A DNA stretch of 64,000 bases, from assembly GCF_021655555.1 (NCBI RefSeq), contig NZ_AP023086.1:62001-126000 (forward strand). Direction: 5' to 3'. The notes beneath the pieces are model-generated. The model had not been told where the DNA came from. It did no database searches and saw only the letters and a list, made by a program, of their open reading frames with translations. The position numbers and the translations under genes are program-made. Positions 33,575 to 42,580 of the stretch are shown one piece after another; position 1 is the stretch's first letter, and every line of letters begins with the position of its first letter. Source of the DNA: Marinagarivorans cellulosilyticus (GTDB lineage Bacteria > Pseudomonadota > Gammaproteobacteria > Pseudomonadales > Cellvibrionaceae).

Positions 33575-34110
33575 GTCTTGCTCCTCTGGGGTAATTAAGT
33601 AGCAAGATTGTAGAAAGGCTGCAAGACAGTTTGATGATAGCGGTGCCCGACGCTTCATGAGTAAGCGACCCCAGCGATCAGGGCAGGAGTCTAAAAAGTC
33701 CCAACGAGGGACAGTCACTCATTATTGTGGCTTGGGAGTTGCTCTTCGTGGGCGCCCACTCGTAGGTGGTTGTGGTACCAGTTATAGGGTTGGCAATGTC
33801 ATTAACTTAGCGGCAGCCGACAATTTTTCTGGACTCGCTCAAGCAAGCCAATCCATGGACGCTCCGCACGCGCTCTGGAAAACATGCTCCTGCGTTTTCT
33901 CCCCCTTACTATCCTGTAAGGCCCGGCGCGTGAGGGTCCTGAAAAATCACCGCCTACCGCTTAACTTGCCTTAAGTTAATGACATTGATAGGGTCGGCTG
34001 TCTTGCTCGATGATAAGTGCGGTATATAGCAATGCTTCCAACGTGGAGCTACAATTCAGAGTGTGTGCCCATCTAAACGCCGTTAACAAAGAGCAGAGCG
34101 TTTTTTAGGT
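33575..34110. other. 536-bp intergenic region with inverted-repeat element
   Basis: Contains the element at 33794-33987. Outside it no ORF or regulatory site is recognised except the ribosome site of the pyruvate-kinase-like gene. Confidence 0.5.
33794..33987. repeat. 194-bp element with 16-bp terminal inverted repeats
   Basis: CAATGTCATTAACTTA at the left is a perfect complement of TAAGTTAATGACATTG at the right. The interior has no ORF. MITE-like form, single copy in this window. Confidence 0.55.
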
Positions 34111-34692
34111 TTAGTCGGGCAATGAAAGTTTAGGCCAGTTTGGTACCAACTCACCGTTATAACAATTCATATCGCCATATACCGCCAAGGGTGCAGTGCT
34201 AGTGCCTAATAATACCGCGTCAATTTTGTATGTTGCGCGATAGCCGCAGGCTCCTGATCCCGCGGATAGATAGAGTAGTTCAAGTTCATTTTCTGTATTT
34301 AAAATCATACTGCCCCAAGTTACCTTTGAAGATTTAAGTAATTTGTAATTATCTTCACTTGGTACCATAAAACTAAGTGTTTCTAGAATATTGCCAGCAG
34401 AGTCGATTATGTAATTTTGGTAAGAATCCTGATAAGCGCCGAAGTCACATGTAAATTGTAATAACTTTCTATCGGCAGTTAAATCAACGATCCGTATTAG
34501 CCGTTCATCTGGAGCCTCAACGTCACCAGTGCATCCCTGCCTGTCGATTTTACTTTGCCAAAACAAAAATTTATTAAGGTCCGGCTTGCTAGTGACAGTA
34601 CTTTTCTGTTCGCTGGCGAGTTGTTGTGCGCAGGCGGTTGTGGTGATTAATGTTGCGAATAGGTGCGATATGATCTTAAGCATAGTGGGCAT
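34111..34692 (-). CDS. exported protein of unknown function
   Basis: 193 aa. Hydrophobic N-terminus MLKIISHLFATLITTTACAQ preceded by three residues; the export signal ends TTAC, a weak lipobox. The mature part has several cysteines and the motifs DERLIRIVDLTADRKLLQFTCDFGAYQ and GSGACGYRATYKI, faintly like DUF1176-type periplasmic proteins but not enough to assign. Its 5' end overlaps the tail of a truncated open frame by 17 bp. Confidence 0.5.
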   Translation of the reverse strand: MPTMLKIISHLFATLITTTACAQQLASEQKSTVTSKPDLNKFLFWQSKIDRQGCTGDVEAPDERLIRIVDLTADRKLLQFTCDFGAYQDSYQNYIIDSAGNILETLSFMVPSEDNYKLLKSSKVTWGSMILNTENELELLYLSAGSGACGYRATYKIDAVLLGTSTAPLAVYGDMNCYNGELVPNWPKLSLPD

Positions 34693-34900
34693 AGGCTTGT
34701 TTAAAGTTAGGAGTAATGATAGCGCTTTGCGTAGATGCGAAAATTAACTGCTCAAGGTCCGTGGCTGTTTTAGCAATTTGGCTGGCATGGTCTTGGCCGT
34801 TAATGATTTTTCGAGCACCGACGTAATTGGTCGTAGCACCAGATAGGTATTGAACTAAGCGAGCGTTTGCAAACAAACCATCCCGCATGCCAATTGACAA
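34676..34900 (-). pseudogene. C-terminal fragment of a lysozyme-like or cell-wall protein
   Basis: 74 codons with no ribosome site. ARLVQYLSGATTNYVGARKIINGQD followed by a helix ending near its stop resembles the tail of phage-type muramidase or chitinase-like proteins (YVGAR-INGTD pattern). Its beginning is missing and it starts close to the GGACACCC repeat at 34911, which may mark the breakpoint. Fragment call only. Confidence 0.35.
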
Positions 34901-35013
34901 ATGCCATCGAGGACACCCACAACACTAACGCCGAACCCTAGCCATTATTTCTTTCAGCTTAGGTCTTGGCTATTACAGTCAACGAGTAGGGTGGGCTTGA
35001 GTAAAGCCCATTC

Positions 35014-35180
35014 AACCTAGAAACCGCAGTTGATAGTCAAAAAGATGCGTATTCCGTTGGTGTGTATGGCGTGTAGTAAAAATGTGTAGTCACCTTATTG
35101 GTGATGAATCATTTTTATCGCGCGTCAGGTGCACCAAGGGGATGCGTAGACTTTGATGGTTCAACTGCGGTTTTTAGGTT
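35014..35180. repeat. family-2 inverted-repeat element (copy 2)
   Basis: Ends AACCTAGAAACCGCAGTTGA and TCAACTGCGGTTTTTAGGTT are near-perfect complements; 167 bp, no ORF. Inside both copies GATGCG follows the left arm. The right end touches the stop of the DUF1566 gene: minus-strand TGA shares its final A with the element's AACC. Confidence 0.7.
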
Positions 35181-35704
35181 CAAATACTTCGCACCAAATA
35201 AATCCCAAACACAGCTTCAATCTCACGCGGCAGCATAATGCCGGTGGTGAAATCGACATGCCATGCGTAACCTTCCTCTCGGCGGCCGGGGGTGCTGGAC
35301 CAATAGCCTGAATTTAAGGTACCGGGGAACACCGCCTCATTAATTGCTGGGCCGGTGCAGGCGCGATCGACAAGCGAGCTAAGCTCGGATTTGTTGGGTA
35401 GCCTCCAATCGTTAAAACCACCGGCTTCAGCACTAGCTGCCAGTGTTACGGCTTCGCCCCATGTGGTGGCGAGCGGTTGGCTGGTGTCTTGCTCGCAGCG
35501 GTTTTTAACGGGTGCCCATTGTTGCCCGAGTGGGCAGCGCAGCCACATTAAACCGGTATGGGTATCGATAGCCGTTGCGTTATTCAGTGTGTAGCGTTCT
35601 GTAGGGGCTTGTTGTTGCAAGCTGGTTAGGCAGGTAGCAAAGGCGCAGGATTGCCAGCTAACGGCGAATAAAACGAGCGCGGATTTAACGGTTCGAAACC
35701 TCAT
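35180..35704 (-). CDS. exported DUF1566 (Lcl C-terminal domain) protein
   Basis: 174 aa. Signal peptide about 1-23 (FAVSWQSCAFA). The mature part is one Lcl_C/DUF1566 domain: TGLMWLRCP, W-EAV-LAASAEAGGFNDWRLPNKSELSSLVD, GYWSSTP, AWHVDFTTG. The domain belongs to the C-type-lectin-like fold group and occurs in surface and adhesion proteins. Its start overlaps the end of the next DUF1566 gene by 4 bp (ATGA), so the two are one operon. Confidence 0.8.
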   Translation of the reverse strand: MRFRTVKSALVLFAVSWQSCAFATCLTSLQQQAPTERYTLNNATAIDTHTGLMWLRCPLGQQWAPVKNRCEQDTSQPLATTWGEAVTLAASAEAGGFNDWRLPNKSELSSLVDRACTGPAINEAVFPGTLNSGYWSSTPGRREEGYAWHVDFTTGIMLPREIEAVFGIYLVRSI

Positions 35705-36480
35705 AGCGATTCTCCATCGGCGACTAAGCGCACGTAGTTGGGCGCCTCTTTAATGGTGCTGCCAGTGCTGCCGTCGCTAAAGTATAAATACCAAGCCCGC
35801 AACCGCGCGGGGGCATAGGTTTGGTTGCTCCAGTATTGGTCGTTTTTGGTATTGGGGAAGTAGTCGGTATCGACGACGAGGTCCAAGTTTGTAGAAACCA
35901 CAAGGCTCATTAGCTCATTAACCGTCGGTAGGCGCCAGCGGTTGCTGCCGCAGTAGGCCATGGCGTTTAGCGCTTCAATGTAGGCTTTGGTATTACAGGC
36001 AATGCCATTGCAATCGTCGGTGTTTTCTAGGCCGGGTTCTGCGCCATTGCGGCTGTTGTCGTCATCAAACCACGAATATTTTAAACCGACGTAGTGTGGG
36101 CTATTGGCATCACCCGATTTTACTTCCCAGCGCAAGCCGGTGTGATTGTCGTGAATACAGGCCCATTGCGGCTCGTTGGTTGGGGTGCCGGTCATCGAGA
36201 GTTTGGACCAATCAAAACCCTGTGGACCATCGCCTGTTTTGTGGAGTGTGCGGGTATTAGCTTGAAAATCGCGGCCAGTATTGCCATCTTGCACGCCAGC
36301 GACTAGGCAATAGACGCTGAACCCGTTGGCATTGCGGCAGTAATCTGTGCCGGTATCGTTTAGGGGGTGTGGGTACTTAGCGCTACTGCTAGCGTTGCCT
36401 TCGCTGCTAGAAGGGGGCGTTGCGGTATTCCCGCCACAGGCTGTTAGCAAAAACGCTAAAAGTATAAGGCCGCTTCTCAT
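35701..36480 (-). CDS. DUF1566 lipoprotein
   Basis: 259 aa. Lipoprotein signal MRSGLILLAFLLTACGG, then a Ser-rich linker (about 20-36) and a DUF1566 domain: HTGLRWEVKSGD, YIEALNAMAYCGSNRWRLPTVNELMSLV, DQYWSNQTYAPARLRAWYLYFSDGST. It is the upstream gene of the pair. Together with the following exported paralog it may form a surface complex; the function is unknown. Confidence 0.8.
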   Translation of the reverse strand: MRSGLILLAFLLTACGGNTATPPSSSEGNASSSAKYPHPLNDTGTDYCRNANGFSVYCLVAGVQDGNTGRDFQANTRTLHKTGDGPQGFDWSKLSMTGTPTNEPQWACIHDNHTGLRWEVKSGDANSPHYVGLKYSWFDDDNSRNGAEPGLENTDDCNGIACNTKAYIEALNAMAYCGSNRWRLPTVNELMSLVVSTNLDLVVDTDYFPNTKNDQYWSNQTYAPARLRAWYLYFSDGSTGSTIKEAPNYVRLVADGESL

Positions 36481-36557
36481 AGTAATAGGCTCATCGGGTT
36501 GAATTGTTGTGATACTGCACTGTAAGGGTAAAGTCTATTATCGGCGGATTAAACTAA

Positions 36558-36697
36558 GAGCATCTCTAAAAATGCACTTTTTCCGCGATAGCGGCGTCAG
36601 CTCCGTCCTCGAGTCCTCATTTACACCACGTAAACTGTGGCTCTCCGGGCGGTGCTTCCTTGCTCTCACACAAAAATTACTATTTTTAGAGGCGCTC
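36558..36697. repeat. family-1 MITE-like element, short form (copy 2)
   Basis: Ends GAGCATCTCTAAAAAT and ATTTTTAGAGGCGCTC, flanked by TAA on both sides. Same internal sequence as copy 1 with few changes. It lies upstream of the DUF1566 lipoprotein gene. Confidence 0.8.
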
Positions 36698-36730
36698 TAA
36701 GGCCGCGCGCGATAAATGCGCTAAGCGAAT

Positions 36731-36767
36731 AAAAAAGGCCTAGTGCTCGCAGAGCAGCTAGGCCTTT
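36731..36767 (-). terminator. terminator of the DUF1592-DUF1552 operon
   Basis: AAAGGCCTAG and CTAGGCCTTT arms around a 14-base loop, followed on the minus strand by a run of T. It lies 27 bp after the DUF1552 stop. Confidence 0.8.
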
Positions 36768-36793
36768 ACATTAACAGCGTTAGCGCTGTCGTT

Positions 36794-38035
36794 TTAAACG
36801 ACGTTCTCGTTTTTCATAATGTCCGTCATATGGCCAGAGCTTTGTAAGCCGCCTAAACCAAAGCCTTGAGCAATGTCGTTCATCAAGGCGCGGTTAGAGC
36901 TGCCACCGCCAACCCCGGATGGGAAGCCGCTCATATTGGTTGCCAGAATATTCGGGCAGCCGCCTGTGGTGTGGCTAATGCCGTCTTGGTCGGTTACTTG
37001 TAGGAAGACGGTATTATCAATCATCTTGCCGCCTGCTGGGTCGTCTGTTTCGGCAAGGGTTTTGATGGTGTAAGCAACGGCTTCGTTAATGTAACGGGTA
37101 ATGGTGATTACATCGTTACGGCTTCGGCCGTGGCAGGTTTGGTGGTGGGCTTCGGTAAAGCTACCTTCGTAGCGCCAGTTACTTTGGCTATCGTCCAGCT
37201 GAATAGTGGCCACGTTACTTAAGCCACACTTCATGGCGGTAATGGCAATATCGGACATCAGCATAATTTCGCTTTTGCAGCCGCCGGCATTGTCGGTAGC
37301 GTTTTGCGAAGCCATTTGTGGATCGGCACAGCCTGCTGGCGGGACAAATTGGCTGGCATCGTTAAGGCGCTTGTCGATTCGCTCGAGCGCTGCAAAGTGG
37401 GTTTCTAAGCGGGATTTTTCTTCCGAGCCGAGCTTTTTCATTAGCTCGTCAAGCGCCGCCTTGTTGGTATCGAGAATCGATTTTTGCTTAAGGTACAAAG
37501 CCTGTGCTGCGCCGCCCGGAGGTGGGCCACCAAACAATTGGTTGTAAGCGGCTTGCGGGTCGCTTTCTGGCACGATGGGCTGACCACCACGGCGGCCGAT
37601 AAGGTCGGTGGGGGTGGTACAGCGCACGCCTAAATTAAGGCCTTGGTAGGGGGTGTCTGCACTGATAAGGCGTGCCATCTGAACATCAAAGCTGTCGCGC
37701 GAGCCAATGTTCATTGCAGCATGCGCCGCGCCGTGGCCACCACCAATAACGTTAACGAGTTTAAATTGGCAGTAACGTGCAACATCCAGTAGTGGCTGCG
37801 TGCATTGGTTCATTGAGCCTGGGCTTGAAGGCAACCAAGAGCCTTGCGGTGCGCCAGCCGGGTAGCTAAAAGCAATAAAGCGTTTGGTTTCGCCAGCGGC
37901 TTGGGCTGCGCGGTTAATCATGGCGCCGCCAACAAAAGGGGAGGCTTTCCAAAGCGCAGAAGAAACGCCTGCCTTCGATACCATATCGAGAAACCTGCGG
38001 CGTGTGCTATTGAATTTTCTTATTTCAGTAGTCAT
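36794..38035 (-). CDS. DUF1552 Tat-exported protein
   Basis: 413 aa. N-terminal twin-arginine motif STRRRFLDM before a hydrophobic stretch: exported folded through Tat. The rest fits DUF1552: RFIAFSYPAGAPQGSWLPSSPGS, LLDVARYCQFKLVNVIGGGHGAAHA, VRCTTPTDLIGRRGG, MLMSDIAITAMKCGLSNVATIQLDDSQSNW, ETDDPAGGKMIDNTVFLQVTD. The family is usually next to DUF1592 proteins in Planctomycetes, Myxococcales and marine gammaproteobacteria and has a sulfatase/phosphatase-superfamily flavour; the reaction is unknown. It follows the DUF1592 gene by 63 bp, one operon. Confidence 0.85.
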   Translation of the reverse strand: MTTEIRKFNSTRRRFLDMVSKAGVSSALWKASPFVGGAMINRAAQAAGETKRFIAFSYPAGAPQGSWLPSSPGSMNQCTQPLLDVARYCQFKLVNVIGGGHGAAHAAMNIGSRDSFDVQMARLISADTPYQGLNLGVRCTTPTDLIGRRGGQPIVPESDPQAAYNQLFGGPPPGGAAQALYLKQKSILDTNKAALDELMKKLGSEEKSRLETHFAALERIDKRLNDASQFVPPAGCADPQMASQNATDNAGGCKSEIMLMSDIAITAMKCGLSNVATIQLDDSQSNWRYEGSFTEAHHQTCHGRSRNDVITITRYINEAVAYTIKTLAETDDPAGGKMIDNTVFLQVTDQDGISHTTGGCPNILATNMSGFPSGVGGGSSNRALMNDIAQGFGLGGLQSSGHMTDIMKNENVV

Positions 38036-38098
38036 TCCTATATACCTTTAATAAAACTGTTTCAAAATTGGCCCAGTACCCTGGGCCATGCCGCGTGC

Positions 38099-40615
38099 TT
38101 AGTTTGCTTTGCGATAGCGTAGTAAGTCTTGCATCACTAAAGCGGTAATAGCGGCTTTAGCACTGCTGCCTTCGGCAGTATAGGCCGTACGGGCTTTGTC
38201 GGCGGCGCAAGCGAAGTCGGACGCTTGCTCATCGGTTAATGCTTGTTCAGTGGCGACGGCATCTACACCCTTTTTGTTTAAAGGCATACCCGAAATAAAG
38301 CGGAAGCCTTTTTCGATCAAGCACTCGCTGGCACCGGGTAATGTAGCAACCACTTTAGATAAACCTTTAGCACCGGCGAATGGGATGGAATCGGTATCGT
38401 CGGGGCTTTGTGTGCCGTACAAAATACCGGCGATATCAACATCCAACGTTTGCACGCCGCCATAGCCTTTTTCGGTATCGCGCCATTGGCCGGCTTGGTC
38501 AAAGTCTTCCATGCCGAACAGTGGGTTAATTTGGTATTTGTGGCAGCCATCGCACGAACGGGCATCGGTAATGCCTTCGTTGTATTCGCGGGTTGTCATA
38601 CCGCCTTGCTCAAATTCGCTGTTAACGCGGTTTTTAAGTTCTTCGCGGTCTTCAATTAATAGCGGTGGCGGCAAAATGTGTTGACATAACATTTGCTCAC
38701 GTACACGTACGGCGCGAATAATAGGGCGTGTTTTCTCTGGTAGTGCGTGCAAGGTCATAAAGGCACCAGAGGTGAGTACGCCGCCGCGTTCTTCTAGGTT
38801 TTCAACCACTTTCCAGTCGTTGTTGCCTGAAGAGCCCGAGGCAATGCCGTAGTAATCCGACAAGGCTTTATTCAGTACCGTGAAGTCGCCGCCATAGAAA
38901 GATTCGAATGGACGATCTTGGTAAACAATTTCTTGGAAAAGCTGACGTACTTCTTCAGCCATAGACTCACGCACTTCTGGGGTGTAGTTAGGGAAGAGCG
39001 CACTGTCGCGGTCCCACAGCGAGCCTGTGATTTTGTAGGTATCAAACCAGTAGCTGGCCATTTCGCCAATGCGTTGACGACCGCGCGGGGTATCAATTAA
39101 GCGTTCAACTTGGGCGCGAATTTGATCCTCGTAATGCAAACCATCGTTTGAGGCGGCATTCCATAAAATATCATCCGGCGCAGAGCCCGTTAAGGTATAG
39201 GACAAGAAGCTGGCGTACTCGAATGGGTCTAATACATAGCTATCGGGGTCCGCTAACTTCATTTTTTCTTCATCGCCGCGAGATGGGGTATAGAGCTTCG
39301 CTGCGCCAAAGGTGATAGTGCTGATATACACTTGGTCGCTTGACGTTTGGAAACCGATATAACCGTCGCCTGGTGCAGCATCTTTAATGCTAATGCGTAT
39401 GTTTTGCGGGCGATCTGAGGTGACCTCAACGGGATATTCTTTATTGCCCGTTTTCATAATGATCGAGGGGTAGCTGCCGTTAATTTGGGAAGCGCGAATC
39501 TGGAAAGATACAATATCGTTGCCCGTCCATGTATAACGAGGAGCACCGTTGTTATCTAAGTAGTATTGGATGCGAGAAAAGCCATCGTCGCCTTGGTTAC
39601 CAATAGCAACCTGCATTTGCGAGCTTGGATCTGGGCGGTAGTAAGACATCGGCTCGGTACTGAGGATGTCAGAAACCTTTTGGCCAAGCTCAGAGCGGTA
39701 CAAGAACTGAGGTGAGGTAAGCGCTGCAATAATCGCTAGCTGCAAGCCTTCTTCTGGCGCAGAACTGCCAAAAATTTCAAAGTACTGTAAACGCTCGGCC
39801 TCTGTAATGGGGCGGCGGAAAATGCGCGGTAGTAATTCTTCAACAAATTTATCAGAGCAACCACCAGTACAGGCGAAGGGTTGGCCGTTTTCGATCGCTT
39901 CGTTGGCGATGGCTTCGGCAACCGACCAGTACTTACCCGCGCGGCTATCGTCCACAGGGGTAGCCGAGTTATTCGGGAAGCCGCCGCGCTCGGAGTCGAT
40001 AACGATTTTAGAGCGGTAGTCGGTGGTGATGCCAAGTAAGTCTTCAATAGAGTTTTGGTACTCATCCAAAGTTAGCAAGCGCAACGCTTGGGGCGAGTAG
40101 CCTAAAGGTTTGGTGGTATCACAAGAAACTTTACCTTGTGGCTCGCCACCGTTTAAACCTTTTAAGTAAGCGGTGATATCGGCAGCGCATTGACCCACAC
40201 ATTCTTCAGGTAAGCCAACTTGTGTTGGCATCTCGTCTTTAATAATGGTGAACATCTCTTGAGCAGAGAGGCCTTGGTAGTCGATCGGTGTTGTGCCGTT
40301 GGCATCTGCACCGTGGCAGGTCGAACAGGCAAAGCCATCGTAGATCATGGCTTCGTAGCGCTCGGCACCTTTTAGTGCGTCGGGAACAAAGTCGGTGTAA
40401 AGGTTGCCGCCGGTAGAGGGGGCCGAAGATGATGTTGCTGTTGAGCTAGGTGTAGTGGGTGCGCTGCTCGACGAAATAGCAGCAGTGCTGCTTTGCGTGG
40501 CTTGGCTGCTCGATGACGATGTAACATCATTTGAACTTGAAGATCCGGGGTCGCCGGTTCCAGTACACGCCGTCATAATTGCAGACGCGAGTGCTAAAGG
40601 CACAATCTTGCGCAT
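38099..40615 (-). CDS. DUF1592-type cytochrome c lipoprotein with inserted carbohydrate-binding-like domain
   Basis: 838 aa from the ATG at 40615 (AGAGGAAGGAA upstream). Lipoprotein signal ending IMTACTG, Ser/Thr-rich linker to about 70, cytochrome c domain with CSTCH at about 97-101. Next come DUF1587-like (LRLLTLDEYQNSIEDLLGI) and DUF1595-like (LLPRIFRRPITEAERLQYF) parts. A beta-rich segment at about 330-445 (YTWTGNDIVSFQIRAS...YIGFQTSSDQVYI) resembles xylan-binding CBM domains. Then DUF1592, DUF1588 with a second heme-type motif CDGCH, and DUF1585. Two CxxCH sites suggest electron transfer at the outer membrane, paired with the Tat-exported DUF1552 protein; glycan oxidation is a guess. Confidence 0.85.
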   Translation of the reverse strand: MRKIVPLALASAIMTACTGTGDPGSSSSNDVTSSSSSQATQSSTAAISSSSAPTTPSSTATSSSAPSTGGNLYTDFVPDALKGAERYEAMIYDGFACSTCHGADANGTTPIDYQGLSAQEMFTIIKDEMPTQVGLPEECVGQCAADITAYLKGLNGGEPQGKVSCDTTKPLGYSPQALRLLTLDEYQNSIEDLLGITTDYRSKIVIDSERGGFPNNSATPVDDSRAGKYWSVAEAIANEAIENGQPFACTGGCSDKFVEELLPRIFRRPITEAERLQYFEIFGSSAPEEGLQLAIIAALTSPQFLYRSELGQKVSDILSTEPMSYYRPDPSSQMQVAIGNQGDDGFSRIQYYLDNNGAPRYTWTGNDIVSFQIRASQINGSYPSIIMKTGNKEYPVEVTSDRPQNIRISIKDAAPGDGYIGFQTSSDQVYISTITFGAAKLYTPSRGDEEKMKLADPDSYVLDPFEYASFLSYTLTGSAPDDILWNAASNDGLHYEDQIRAQVERLIDTPRGRQRIGEMASYWFDTYKITGSLWDRDSALFPNYTPEVRESMAEEVRQLFQEIVYQDRPFESFYGGDFTVLNKALSDYYGIASGSSGNNDWKVVENLEERGGVLTSGAFMTLHALPEKTRPIIRAVRVREQMLCQHILPPPLLIEDREELKNRVNSEFEQGGMTTREYNEGITDARSCDGCHKYQINPLFGMEDFDQAGQWRDTEKGYGGVQTLDVDIAGILYGTQSPDDTDSIPFAGAKGLSKVVATLPGASECLIEKGFRFISGMPLNKKGVDAVATEQALTDEQASDFACAADKARTAYTAEGSSAKAAITALVMQDLLRYRKAN

Positions 40616-41437
40616 TATTCCTTCCTCTTTCATATGGCCAAATTTGGTACTTCTTAATGATGCACCTTGCTTAAGGTGGAAAGGTGCACAAATTACCGAC
40701 TCATAATAGATCTACTTTTTGTATGCCGTTGTGATCGATGCGGGTGTTTTGCCCTATGAATTCACTATTTTCTAAGAATTGAGAACATTGGCACAAATCG
40801 CCAAGGGGATGACACAGGTGTCACGCGGGGTTGCGGCTAAAACGGCAAAAGTGAGCGCAAAAAGTGGCACTCAATATCGAGCCTAAAAAGTGATAAAAAG
40901 GCGCCTTTTTACTGCAAATATGAATGTCCAATAATGGTTTTTTAAGCACTTTTTTCGCAATGAATTAACTATAGTATGGTGATAAAACTGGTAGAAATTG
41001 ATATCGCTGTTTGCTATTGATATCAAAAACTAAAATAATAATTTATTTGGTTATTTATTTACCATATTTGAAATATATCTGAGGCGTTAAAATAATAAGG
41101 GCACGCCGAAGCCAGAAAAAGCCCTCCACTTAATAACAAAATCAATATCGCTGTATCGTTTTTGAAAGGAATTCGAATAACCGCATTTCACCGGTCTCAG
41201 CAATCGACCGTTCGTTTCTTTGTTTTAGCTACTTTCTGATCCAAGAAAATCTCAATTAAAAGCTCGGCGGTTATAACGAATCCGTCAGTCTAATAAGCGC
41301 TCCCGTCCATCTTGTGCCCACTCACTGATCGCACCTAAATACGCTAGGGTTTATTGCATAGGCGTCATTGTTGAGCCCTTAATTTGTTCGCGCCCTGGCT
41401 TGAGGCGCGTCTATGGAGCCGTTATGCAGGAGTTGTT
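40616..41437. other. 822-bp divergent promoter region
   Basis: Lies between the DUF1592 operon (minus) and the pilin operon (plus). AT-rich around 40970-41090, with TTGATATC repeated at 40998 and 41017. No ORF, tRNA or repeat family member is recognised; likely holds both promoters. Confidence 0.5.
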
Positions 41438-42058
41438 ATGAGTAGGGTCTATTCCGGATTCACAATTGTTGAGTTGATGGTTGTTATCGTGATTTCGGCA
41501 ATTTTAATGATGATGGCAGTGCCTTCTTATCAAGGGTTTATTAAGCGTAATAACGTCCAAAGCCTGCAGAGCCGTATTGCGGCTGCAGTGGTAACGGCGC
41601 GCAGTGAAGCGGCTTCGCGCAATGGTGTAACGACTTTGTGCGCTAGCAATGATGGCGCGAAATGCGGTGGCGTTTGGAACGATGGCTGGATTGTGTTTTT
41701 GGATAACGGCGAAGGCGATAGCGGTGTTGCGCAAAATGCAAAGCGCGAAAAAGACGAAAGAGTCGTGCTCAGTTTTTCAAATACAGGTAATTACACCTTA
41801 ACAGTGCAAAGCGAAGAGGATAACGCGGCAGTTGATGCTTTTAGTTTTAACAGTCAAGGTTTTAGCTTAAATAAAACACGCGCACTCGTTACGGTGTGCG
41901 AGCCCGAGGGTGATATAGCTTATGCCCGCGGGCTAATTATAGAGCGCAGTGGCCGCACCATGACAACACGTGATTTAAGTGGCGACGATGGCATTCACGA
42001 AAGTCGTTTTGATGACGGCTTTGGCAATATAACGGTGAATAATTTGTCCTGCGGGTAA
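41438..42058 (+). CDS. fimT: type IV minor pseudopilin FimT/GspH
   Basis: 206 aa from the ATG at 41438, with AGGAG upstream; 18 extra upstream codons are not supported. Class III signal: short positive leader then G-FTIVELMVVIVISAILMMMAVPSYQGF, cut by PilD before Phe with Glu at +5. The C-terminal beta domain fits GspH/FimT (ARSEAASRNGVTTLCASNDGAKC). First gene of the minor pilin operon; minor pilins prime pilus assembly and sit at the tip, and FimT homologs can bind DNA for uptake. Confidence 0.85.
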   Translation: MSRVYSGFTIVELMVVIVISAILMMMAVPSYQGFIKRNNVQSLQSRIAAAVVTARSEAASRNGVTTLCASNDGAKCGGVWNDGWIVFLDNGEGDSGVAQNAKREKDERVVLSFSNTGNYTLTVQSEEDNAAVDAFSFNSQGFSLNKTRALVTVCEPEGDIAYARGLIIERSGRTMTTRDLSGDDGIHESRFDDGFGNITVNNLSCG

Positions 42059-42086
42059 TCATCGCTAGGACATTGGTATTTTAATT

Positions 42087-42578
42087 ATGGTTAAGCCGAT
42101 TAAGCGAATGTGTGGTGCCACCCTATTAGAAATGATGATTTCATTGTTTGTGATGGGGGTAGGCATGATGGGGGTGCTGGGTATGCAGACGCAGGCAGTT
42201 CGCTTTAACCATCAAGCTTATTCTTACTCGCAAGCGGTATTTTTAGCGCAAGAAATTATGGAAAGTATTCGTGCTAATAAAACTGTTGCGGCTAGCTATC
42301 AAGTGGCCTTAGGTGATGGTTCATCAACTGCGAAAAACTGTTCGGCTGTTAATGCTAATTGCAGCCATAGCCAATTAAAAGATTGGGATATAAACGCATG
42401 GCAGGAAAAAGTCGCCAAGCGATTACCAGCAGGTAAGGGCGGCATTGCGTACGACGGTACGACTTATGTTGTAACGCTGGAATTTGACTTAATCCCCATG
42501 GATAAACAGCGAGATAAATCCACAGAGCAAACTCTCGACAATGAGCGGCAAACATATACCTTAAAGGCAGGCCTGTAA
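42087..42578 (+). CDS. pilV: type IV minor pilin PilV
   Basis: 163 aa. The prepilin motif is CGATLLEMMISLFVMGVGMMGVLGMQ; the cleavage-site residue is Ala after Gly with Glu at +5. Then the PilV signature of a methionine-rich first helix and FLAQEIMESIRANK. Second gene of the operon, 28 bp after fimT, and 2 bp before pilW. Confidence 0.85.
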   Translation: MVKPIKRMCGATLLEMMISLFVMGVGMMGVLGMQTQAVRFNHQAYSYSQAVFLAQEIMESIRANKTVAASYQVALGDGSSTAKNCSAVNANCSHSQLKDWDINAWQEKVAKRLPAGKGGIAYDGTTYVVTLEFDLIPMDKQRDKSTEQTLDNERQTYTLKAGL

Positions 42579-42580
42579 TT

